Below the pieces are notes generated by a model, which was given only the letters and a program-made list of their open reading frames with translations, was not told the DNA's origin and searched no databases. A stretch of 64,000 nt of DNA from Caenorhabditis elegans (taxonomy: Eukaryota > Nematoda > Chromadorea > Rhabditida > Rhabditidae): contig NC_003282.8 in assembly GCF_000002985.6 (NCBI RefSeq), forward strand, positions 744,001-808,000. The letters are read 5' to 3'. A program made the translations under genes and the position numbers. This document shows positions 55,321 to 64,000 of this stretch, one piece after another (the stretch's first letter is position 1; the number at the start of each line of letters is the position of its first letter).

Positions 55321-56817
55321 ATTTTGGGAGAAAAGGGAGAAATTCGGCGGGACATTGAGTGAAAAATCGCGAAAATTCGACGAAAAACGAGTGAAAATTG
55401 AATTTTCTTGGATTTTTGGATTTCTGGCAATTTCGGCCCGAAATTCAGAAAAAAAAATTAGTGAAAAATCGTAATTCTCGAAAAACTTGAATTTTTCACA
55501 AATTTTCTGCGATTTTTGATTTAAAAATCGACTTTTCAGAAATATTTTGAACACATTTTGATGAAAATTTGTGAAAAAAAAATTCAAAAACTGTGTGAAA
55601 CTTGATTTTTCAAGAGATTTCGGAGTTTTTAACGATTTTTAAGCGCATTTTTGCGCAAAAATGCTGAATTTTACAAAAAAAAAACGTGATTTTTTGATGC
55701 AAAAATGTCAAAAATTGCACAATTTTTTAAAAATTTTTGCAGAAATTTTCAACTTTTCATCGATTTTCCCGATTTTTCTCTCAATTTCTCCCATTTTTCC
55801 TATACTTTCTCGAATAATTGTATTTCTAGATGTGTCGCTATTATTTATTTTAATTTCAGGATTTTTTGAGCTTTTTCAATGTGTAATTTTACACCGGTTT
55901 TTAATAAAGTTTTTATCGCATTTTTCCCAAATTTTTGTGTGTTTTTTTTTCGGTTTTTGCCGAATTTTTTACCTTTTAATGCTTATTTTCAGATCCAGCT
56001 CAACGAGAGCTTCAATTTGACTATAATCATGACCTATTTTGCTAAAATTTGAACGAAACGTTGGGTCCCGCCACGAAAACTACAGTAATCCCGAGGGGTT
56101 TCGTGGCGAGACCCAATTTTTTTGTAATTTCCAGCAAAGTAGGCCATGATTATACTTATTTTAAAGCTCTCAGTGAGCTGGAGCTGGAAAAAGCTGAAAA
56201 TAACTCAAATTTTGAATTTTATTTCCAAAAAAAAAAGTATTTCCATAAATAACAGTATTTTTTTGGGAAATTCAATATTTTTTTGTTATTTTCAGCTTTT
56301 TTTCAGCTCCGGCTCCCTGAGAGCTTTGATTTAAGTATAATCATGGCCTACTTTGCTGGAATTTGAACAAAATCAGGTCCCTCCACGAAAACTACAGTAA
56401 CCCGGTGGTTTTCGTGACGAGACCCAACTCAGAGCAAAGTGGGTCTTGATTATACTTATTTTAAAGCTCTCGCTGAGCTGAAACCGATTTTCAGCCAAAT
56501 TTTACGAAAAAAAAATCGAAAATCTAAGAAGTTCTAGTAAATTTGGCATTTTTCCAGTTGAAAATTGAATGAACAATGCATTTTTCCAATTTTTTGAGAA
56601 TTCACTCATGAAATTTAAAATCTGCTTGCCGAGAGCTTCAATATAAGTATAATCATGACCTAGTTGGTTCAATTTCGAAGAAAATGGGTCTCGCCACGAA
56701 AATTACAGCAGTTTTCGTGGCGAGACCCAACTTTTTTCAATTTCGAACAAACTAGGTCGTGATTATACTCATTATGAAGCTCTCGATGAGCCAAATCCAA
56801 CAAAGCCCAAGTTTCAG
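55321..56817. other. Intergenic region, ech-5 to L46
   Basis: No gene seen. AATAAA at 55903-55908 is a possible ech-5 poly(A) signal, giving an unusually long 3' UTR. From 55990 on there are three foldback units. The last ends about 25 bases before the L46 start. Confidence 0.55.
55990..56800. repeat. Three foldback units upstream of L46
   Basis: Units at about 55990-56180, 56300-56485 and 56625-56800. Each has GAGAGCTTCAATTTGACTAT / AAGTATAATCATGACCTA on the left and its complement on the right. In the centre GGGTCCCGCCACGAAAACTA / TTTCGTGGCGAGACCC forms the inner stem around ACAGTAA. Members have no coding capacity. Confidence 0.85.
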
Positions 56818-59800
56818 ATGCATCTATCTGTTCTCCGTCGACTTTCAGCGGCGTCGGCTTCACCTCAAAAATGGGAAATTTTCGCGTCAGTTGTGTTGTC
56901 GAGAGCTCCTGTCGTAGCTCCACCAATGTCGGAAGTCGAATCAAGATTTCATCGACTTCAAATGGCTGAAGAGCAAGAAAAGAGCCTAATGTGTAATTAT
57001 GAGCTCAAAACGAAACAGGATGAGAAGTATGGAGCAGGATTATTTGGAAATTTTGAGCAAAAAAATCTCGATTTTTCTGCGAATTTCAGATTTTTTTCGA
57101 TTAAAAAAATAAAAAATTTGATATTTTTTCTTTAAAAAATAAGCGAAAAATGTGAAAGCACCTTTTTTTGAGCAATTTTCGTTTAAAAAACGCGAAAATT
57201 AGCAATTTTTTGCTGAAAATTCTGAAAATTTCCATAAAAGTCACATTTTCTGGACTTTTCTGTAAAATTTGGGTGAAAATTGCCATTTTCGACGCAAAAT
57301 CAATCGTAAAACGCGAAAAAATCAAATTTCCCGCGCCGTGATTTTGAGTTTCAAACGACACTCCGGTATTCCGCGGCGTGTTGTTTATCGCTGAGGAGAT
57401 CTTGCGGGAATTTGAATTTTTTGTCGAATTTTAACTAAAAATGTGTGACTTTTATTGGTAATTTCTATTTTTTTCCGGTAAAATCTCAAAATTTTAGAAT
57501 TTTTCATCAAAATATTGAAAAAAAATTGATTTTTTTTTGTTGAAAATTCAAATTCCCGCCAAAATGTTGTTGTTTAGCGTGAAATTCAAGTTTTCAATTC
57601 GAAAAAAAATGATAAAAATTACGAAAAATGAATATTTTTCCAAAAAATTTAAAAATTTTGACAAAAAAAAATTTTAAGCTCAAAAATCCACATTTTTCTC
57701 AGCAAAATGCCTTTTTATACAAAAACGTTGAAAATTTAATTTTTTTTGTGAAAAACCGGTTTTTTTGACTGTAAAAACCTCAAAAAACCGGATTTTCAGT
57801 CAATTTTCAGCTTAAAAACCTCAAATTTTCACCCAAAATCGCAAAAAAACTCCCTAATTTCCAGAATGGTAGCCCGCCGTGCTCAACTAATTGCCGACGG
57901 AAAAGAGCTCTCGGAGCTCGACGAAGAAATTGGAGTTACAAATGCCGTTCGTGAGGACGATTGGAAAAAAGCCGCTGAGGATTTGGATAAGAAATTCAAA
58001 TTCGGCGAATTCCCGCCGAAAAATGAGCTGAAAAGTGTGGAACGCGAGTTGCAGAGGAAGCTTGTGCTCATTGTAAAGCAGAAATTGGGAGAAAAGGGTT
58101 ATAGTTCACCGTGGATTCTTCCACAAATGAAGCATCGCGATGGCGAGACGTTGAGACAGGTAAAATACACGGAAAATTGAATTTTCAAGGAAATTTCAGA
58201 GAAATTGAGTCAAAAATTTGAATTCCGAACGCCGAGAGCTTCAAATTAAGTATAATCATGACATATTTTGGTCTAATTTGGGTCCTTCCACGAAAAGTAC
58301 AGTAACCCGGGAGTTTTCGTGGCGGGACCCAACTTTCAGTAATTTTGAACTTCGACTCACCGAGAGCTTCAAAATAAGTCACTTAATCATGACATATGTT
58401 GCTCCAATTTGGGAAAATTTTGGGTCCCGTCGCCACGAAAACGCCCGGGTTACTGTACTTTTCGCTGCGGGACCCAACTTTTTTCAGTGTTAAGCGAAAT
58501 ATGCCATGATTATACTCATTTGAAAGCTCTCACAGAGTTGAATTCGAATTTTCCAGTTTTAAGCTAATTTTGTGTTGAAAATTCGAAAAAAGTCAAGGTA
58601 AATCAAATTTTTTGCCCACAGCCGAGAGAAATTTGGTTTTCAACAAGATTTTCAATAATTTTTGGGGTCAGCTCGCTGAGAACTTCAATTGAAGTATAAT
58701 CTTTACATATTTTGCTCGAAATTGAAAAATTTTTGGGTCTCGCCACGAAAACTACTGTAACCCACGGAATTTCGTGCCGAGACCCAATTTTGTTCAAATT
58801 TGAGCAAAGTAGGTCATGATTATACTCAATTGAAAGCTCTCACAGAGCTGAATTCGAATTTTTTGAGTTTTTAACTGAGGCAGTGTTGAAAATTCAGAAA
58901 ATGTTTTTAAGAATTAAAAAAAATTATAATATTGACAAGTTTTTCGTTTTTCCAAATTTTTAGCCAAAATTTCACTGAAATTCAGCTTCAGCTCTCCAAG
59001 AGCTTCCATTTAAGTATAATGATGACATATTTTGCTCAAATCTGGTAAAATTTTGGGTTCCGCCACGAAAATTACAGTAACCTAGAGATTTTCGTGGCGG
59101 GACCCAACTTTTTTCAAATTGGAGCAAAAACATGACATGATTATACTAAGCTCCCGGAGAGCTGAATTCGAATTAGTTGACAAATTTGAAGAAAAATGGG
59201 GGTCTTTGAGCGAAATTGGCCAGATTTTCGCGCCGAGACCCAAGTTTTGCTCAAATTTTCAAACTTATCTAAATCTAGTCTTGATTATACTCATTTTGAA
59301 GATCTCGGTAAGCTGAAATCGAATTTTTCTGAAAATTTGAAAAAAAATGAAAAATTTCAAAAAAAAAACATTAAAAAAAATTTTTTCAGACAGCCGAACG
59401 ATGCATTGGAGAGCTATCCGGGACCGATTTGAGTGCCGATATCAGTGGAAATGCACCATTTGGAGTGTTCACGCATAGGTTGATACCTGGAAATTTTCGA
59501 AAAATGGAGCAAAAATCTGGAAATTTGCGGATTTATCGAGAAAAAAAATATAAAATTACGAAAAAAAAAATTTCAGAGGAAATTTCTCAAAAACGTAAAC
59601 TGTTGAAACGAATTTGAGGAAACTTTAATTTTTTGTCCAAAAAAAAAAAATTAAAAATCGGTTTTTTCCGAATTTTCTACGATATTTTCCTGAAATAAAT
59701 CGAAAATTGTGAATTAAAATTAAATTAATCTAACAAATAGCATAAATATGGAAAAATAGTGAATTTTCAAGAATTTTGAAGTTTTCAAAAATTAAAAACT

Positions 59801-60270
59801 TTCAAAACATTTTCAGACAGTTTTCTAATAAAAACTGTTTTTTTTTTTACAAATTTAGCAAAAAAACTAAAAGTTTCGGTCATTTTTTGGCCGATATTTC
59901 AGTGAAAAATTCAGAAAAAAAAAGCAATTTTTATCGCAAAAAAAGATGTTTTAAGGGTATTTACATGTGAGAGGTCTCTAATTTTCGCGAAAAAATCAGA
60001 GTTTTAGAGAAAATAAATTCTCAAAATTGAAAATTATGAATATTTAAATTTTTCTCAATTTTCAGATACCCCACACCAATCTCCCAGAAAACCGGTGCTC
60101 GCGGAGCCAAAATCTTCTTCTACACTGCAAATTTATCGACAATTCCGACGGAATTCCAAGTAAATCCAGATGACGTCACTGATTATCAATGGGTGAATCG
60201 AGAGGAGTTTTGGAAGACTGTACCTGGAACTGAATATAAGAAAGCTGCGAAATTTGCATTTTTGGAATAA
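56818..60270 (+). CDS. Mitochondrial ribosomal protein L46 (Nudix-like)
   Basis: This is a large-subunit protein of the mitochondrial ribosome with a degenerate Nudix fold, 265 aa. Exons: 56818-57026, 57865-58159, 59390-59478, 60066-60270; phases agree. A presequence-like start (MHLSVLRRLSAASASPQKWE) is followed by ASVVLSRAPVVAPPMSEVES and the MRPL46-type helical segment FHRLQMAEEQEKSL. Then come LVLIVKQKLGEKGYSSPWIL and PQMKHRDGETLRQTAERCIGEL, which stands where the Nudix box should be and lacks the full REUXEE signature. The end is KIFFYTANLSTIPTEFQVNP and YQWVNREEFWKTV. It starts directly after AAGTTTCAG, a trans-splice acceptor. Introns 2 and 3 contain foldback repeats and simple repeats. 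Confidence 0.88.
57310..57420. repeat. TTCCCGCC...CGACACTCCGGTATTCCGC repeat, copy 1
   Basis: AAATTTCCCGCGCCGTGATT and CAAACGACACTCCGGTATTC plus GCGTGTTGTTTATCGC lie in L46 intron 1. The same words recur at 62345-62410, 62585-62680, 62750-62900 and 63100-63360. Confidence 0.65.
58210..59320. repeat. Foldback repeat cluster in L46 intron 2
   Basis: At least four further members of the AAGTATAATCATGAC family lie at about 58210-58345 (partial), 58345-58545, 58660-58860 and 58980-59320. Each has the ACAGTAACCC centre and GGGACCCAACTTTTT stem arm. They make up most of the intron. Confidence 0.85.
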
Positions 60271-61132
60271 TTTAATTGATTTTTTTTTGTGTTAAAATTG
60301 TGAGAAAATCGACGACAGAAAAATGTGAAAAATTGAAGAATTTTGAGTGAATATTGAATTTTCAGCTCTAAACAATTCGGTGGCCGATCTTTTTCTAGTC
60401 CGCTCTCTCAAATTTGTCTTTTTATTTGGAATTTTGGTAGAAGATCTTAAAAATTACTGAAAATTTAATTTTTTTCTGAAAAATTCGATTTTTTTGCGAA
60501 CAAAAAATCTGGTGGCCGAGCTTTTTCTACTCCCTGAGCTCAAATTTGCGAATTTTCTTAAGTATTTAAAATCTGGAAGGCTTCAAAAAAATTTTTTTGG
60601 TGACCTAATTAAGCTTAAAATCTTCAATTTCCGTACATTTTCCCTTTATTTTTATCGATTTTTCTCATTTGTTCGTAGTTTTTATTTTTTAGAAGGCTTT
60701 TATTATTATTTGTTGATTGTTTGATTCAATAAAAAATCGATTTTTGAAAGAAAAAAAACAATTTTCGAAATTTTTCTGTGGGTTTTTTAATTCCTGAAAA
60801 AAATTACTGAAATTTCAAGTCGGGAGCCTGGTTTTCGGCAAATTCGCGATTCTAGTCCTCCATTGCAGAAAAAGTTAGGTCACCAATAAGATTTTCACTT
60901 AAAATATCAATTTTGTGTCAAAATTTTAAATTTTTATGTGAATTCAGCAGACTTTAAACCAAATTTTAAAATAAAAACCAAAAATTCAAAAAAAAAATTT
61001 TTTTGGAAATTTTGAAAAAAAAAATATTTTGTGAAAATTTCAGAACTATCTTTTCAAAAATTTCATGGTTTTTACACATAATCAACTGATTAAAGCTTCT
61101 TCTTCCATATTTTCAGCCAAAAAAACCAAAAA
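60271..61132. other. Spacer between L46 and SRR1-like gene
   Basis: No gene. Two GGTGGCCGATCTTTTTCTAG / GGTGGCCGAGCTTTTTCTAC-type repeats lie at about 60379 and 60511. AATAAA at 60728-60733 is the likely L46 poly(A) signal. The rest is A/T homopolymer. Confidence 0.55.
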
Positions 61133-62153
61133 ATGGAAGACGACGGATTCACCCTGGTCACTGGTAGAAAAGCCGGAAAACAGTCGGCGAAATTTGTCAG
61201 TTTTCTCCAAAAAACAAATTATCGATTTTTTACAAATTTAAATTTCAGAAAAAAACAGAAAATGGAAAGCATATTCGAGTTGATGGAACACTGGAAAGTA
61301 TCGAAAAAGCTATGGAATTGGCGAAAAATGGGATTCTGAAAAGCGGATTGGGGTAGGTTATGGTCCTTTTTGTGAACAAAAAACCGAGATTTTGATAAGA
61401 AATTAGGTTCTGAAACTGAAAAACATAAAAATTTAAGATTCAGAAATTAAAATTTTAGAATTTCGAAAAAATTTTTTTTTGAAAATAAAAAAAAATTTTT
61501 TAAACAAATTCAATTTTTTTAAGAAAACTATTTTTTTCGCAAATTTTTTTTTATTTTAGCAAAAAAAAATTTAATTATTTTGTTTCCAAAATCTCAAATT
61601 TTCCAGCACCTGGCTCCACCACAAGCTCCAACTCCTCATCTCCCCCCACCAAAAAATCCAAACCATCTACGTCATCGGAAACGGTCATTTCGACGGCTCA
61701 ACGGAGCCCGGAGCCCACCAACTTGCTCTTTTCCTGGAAATTTCTGAGCAATTCCAGTGTCCCATCATTTTCCAAGAGCCAGTGTGCTCTGCCACGGAGC
61801 TCAAATGGCTCGAATCAAAAAACGTTGAGATTCGTCGAGAAATGGACGCAAAAATCGATATTTGCGAGGAAAAATCGATATCATCGATGTTATCGATTTT
61901 CGCATTCATCCACGGAGAACACGAGATTTTCAACGAATTTTTAGAATTTAACGCCGGAAAAATCGATAATCTAATTGTGATCGGCAACGACTACGGCGGT
62001 GCCAACTGGGAATTGTCGAAAAATCGCGAAAAAATGCCTAAAATCACGGAATTTTGCGAAAAATCGATAATCACCGCGTTTCCGGCGATCTACGAACCGA
62101 ATTCCAACGCGTTTTCCAGTACTGTTATTATGTCTTCTTGTGATAATCAATAA
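61133..62153 (+). CDS. SRR1-like protein (SRR1 domain)
   Basis: Predicted 237-aa protein with the SRR1 domain known from Arabidopsis SENSITIVITY TO RED LIGHT REDUCED 1; the biochemical role is not established. Exons: 61133-61195, 61249-61352, 61607-62153; phases agree. The N-terminus is MEDDGFTLVTGRKAGKQSAK. The SRR1 core has YVIGNGHFDGS, then HQLALFLEISEQFQCPIIFQ, EPVCSATELKWLESKNVEI (place of the family YDPvfs..E..L), IDNLIVIGNDYGG, and FPAIYEPNSNAFSSTVI near the C-terminus (family F.nTsvh.F). It starts 16 bases after a TTTTCAG. The stop codon TAA lies inside the poly(A) signal AATAAA. Confidence 0.8.
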
Positions 62154-62154
62154 A
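62149..62154 (+). other. Poly(A) signal overlapping the SRR1-like stop codon
   Basis: AATAAA spans 62149-62154 and the TAA stop is 62151-62153. The predicted 3' UTR would be only about 10-20 bases. A second weaker signal, AAAATAAATT near 62214-62223, would give a longer one. Confidence 0.55.
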
Positions 62155-64000
62155 CTTTTTTGTTTAAAAAATATCGATTTTTAAAACCATTTTTTCGTTT
62201 TTTTTTTGTAGAAAAAATAAATTTTTTTTAATTCGATTTTTCATAGTTTATTCTGTAAAAAAACGATTTTTCCGTAAAAATCGGAGTTTTCATTGATGGT
62301 TTTTTTTTGTTGGAAAAATCGATTTTTTATTAATGTCGTCTGAAAATCGATTTTCAAACAACACTCCGATGTTCCGCTAGCACGCCAGTGCTCTACTACC
62401 TTCGACAAGACTTTTTTTCTAAAAATCAATGTTTATGACAACAAACAAGGTACAATGCGTGAATTATTCCTGGAATAACAAAGAGACATGTGAGAAGTAT
62501 GCTGAGCAGCAAATGGAGCCCACAACCAGACGTCAGAAGTACGGAAATTGGCTGAAAAACTCAAAAAACTCAAATTTCCGTCTTGATTGATATTGGGTTT
62601 CAAATGACACTCCGATATGGTGGTGCGCGTTGTTTAGTGCGCAGGAGATTTGGCGGGAATTCAAATTTTTAACGTTAAAGCTCTCCAAAAACACTGCAAT
62701 AAGCAACGCCGAATATCGGTTTATCGATTTTCCACTAGTCATCTTAAATTCGATAATTTCCGCAACGATGCTCCAGTATTCCACCGGAAATATGGCGGGA
62801 ATTTGAATTTATCGTGAAAAATGAAAAATTCAAATTACCGCCAATCTCTCTGATGATAAACCAAATGCGCCCGGCGGAATATCGGAGTATCGTTTGAATT
62901 ATGAATTTTCTACAAAATCGATCATTTTTAATCGATTTTCCGCAGAAAAATCGATATGTTCTTAATGGTTCCAATTTTTTTTACTTACCGGAAACAGGAA
63001 AGCGAATATAACTTGGAGAATTGTACACATTTTCTAAGGTGTAATGAGGAAAATATGATTATTTGGGCGATATTTTTTCACCTGCCGGCCTTGTTTTTGT
63101 GCTGCGTGCTCATTTTTAATCAGGCTCCGTGGCTCGTAACACCTGCTCGCAGAAATAACTGGAAATTCTCATAAAAGTCACATTTGCTGCGATTTTCTGA
63201 GAAAGTTGAGTGAAAATTGCGATTTTTGACGCAAAATTAATCGATATAAACGCGAAAAATTCAAATTCCCGCCAGATCTCCACGGCGCTAAACAACACGC
63301 GCCTGCGGATAATCGGAGTGTCGTTTAAAAGTTCAAATTTTGGCGGGAATTTGAATTCTTGCTTGGTTTTTTAGGCGATTTTCTTTTTTTTCTCTTTTTT
63401 ATTTTTCGTTTAGGTAAAACTTAAAAAAAAAAAACGAAATTCATTATCATCAGTGTGTATTCGATGTTAAAAATGATCAGATATTGGTGTGTGGGGAGAA
63501 TGATAAATGCAAGTGCGCTCCGTTGATAATATTTAGGATTTGGGTGAATTTCAGTGGAAAATTTGAATTTTTGTGGGAAAAAAATCGAGTTTTTCACAGA
63601 AAAACGTCGAAAGTTTGTTTAAAAAATTAAAAAAATTCCTTCTCAGAAAATTCGAATTTTCCCACTGAAAATTTTGAAATTTCACAAAAAATTGAAATTT
63701 TACGAAAGAAGTGAAATTTTAGGAAAAATTTAATTTTTGATCGAAAAAATGAAATTTCCACGAAAAAGTCAAATTTCCCACTAAAAATCCCTGAAAAACG
63801 ATGGAATTCTCAGTGGAGCGCAGCAGTACATACTCAAAAAAACACAAAAAAAAACAGGGGTAAATATTATGGTCACGGGAAAACAGATCGATAAAGATTT
63901 TGAGGAGGCGGGGGACAAAAAATAACAAAAATTCAAAAATTTAGGAAAAAAATCGATTTTAAAAGGAGTCTTATATAAGACAATGACCTAAATTTTACGG
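62155..64000. other. Right flank, repeats only
   Basis: No gene that I can support in 1.85 kb. The interval 62345-63360 is filled with inverted and direct copies of a repeat with CGACACTCCGATATTCC, GGCGGGAATTTGAATTT and GCGCTAAACAACACGCGCC words. A weak open stretch at 62956-63174 (contains HLPALFLCCVLIFNQAPW) is hydrophobic but has no splice or homology support. From 63360 the sequence is A/T-rich simple repeat. Confidence 0.55.
62585..63360. repeat. Nested inverted repeats with CGACACTCCG / TTCCCGCC words
   Basis: Members at about 62585-62680 (direct) and 63240-63345 (inverted) pair over GCGCGTTGTTTAGTGC / GCGCTAAACAACACGCGC and GGAGATTTGGCGGGAATTCA / TTCAAATTCCCGCCAGATCT. A middle pair lies at 62750-62900. 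Together they can fold into one large hairpin about 750 bp across. Confidence 0.7.

Noticed and set aside
62350-62410. GGTAGTAGAGCACTGGCGTGC on the minus strand looked like a tRNA D-arm region
   Set aside because: No acceptor stem, anticodon arm or T-arm can be formed around it. It belongs to the CGACACTCCG repeat family.

Overview
This window reads as nuclear DNA of a Caenorhabditis nematode, most likely C. elegans. It is AT-rich. Genes are cut by many short introns with TTTTCAG acceptors, and start codons sit just behind trans-splice-type acceptors. There are degenerate TTAGGC (nematode telomere unit) stretches and many short foldback repeats. The gene families also fit: a serpentine receptor of the SRT type, a cuticle collagen, an EB-module protein, a nematode UGT and a GST. 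From memory, not from a search, the order col-103 / mrpl-2 / ech-5 matches a C. elegans chromosome IV segment. All exon structures below were built by hand from splice signals, reading frame and protein-family resemblance.

Layout. 1-4.7 kb: no convincing gene, several repeats. 4.7-8.9 kb (+): complete 14-exon voltage-gated K+ channel. 9.7-11.8 kb (-): C-type lectin pseudogene with two in-frame stops and an inverted duplication in its intron. 12.7-15.1 kb (+): SRT chemoreceptor. 16.6-18.3 kb (+): glutathione S-transferase, convergent with a cuticle collagen (18.45-19.66 kb, -). 20.2-24.4 kb (-): secreted EB/Cys-rich protein. 25.2-25.4 kb (-): orphan exon resembling the C-terminus of SARNP/CIP29. 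26.6-27.2 kb: four-copy 151-bp tandem repeat. 27.4-28.9 kb (+): zinc-finger protein fused to a truncated MULE-type transposase. 29.2-32.5 kb (+): mitochondrial ribosomal protein L2. 34.8-40.1 kb (+): UDP-glucuronosyltransferase. 42.3-52.6 kb (-): probable operon TIM21 - SKP1-related - RPAP1, with a REEP5/YOP1-type gene nested on the opposite strand in the big RPAP1 intron. 53.0-55.3 kb (+): AUH-type enoyl-CoA hydratase. 56.8-60.3 kb (+): mitochondrial ribosomal protein L46. 61.1-62.2 kb (+): SRR1-like protein. The rest is repeat-rich and appears gene-free.

The right half is dominated by housekeeping and mitochondrial genes (L2, L46, TIM21, enoyl-CoA hydratase). The left half holds environmental-response genes (channel, chemoreceptor, GST, lectin relic, cuticle and secreted Cys-rich proteins). 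I see no CRISPR array, no rRNA or tRNA gene and no intact transposon. The strongest leads are a K+ channel with a silent-subunit-like S6 motif, a transposase-zinc-finger fusion cut off inside its catalytic core, a near-perfect 0.8-kb palindrome in an intron, and a 39-base element shared by both spacers of the probable operon.
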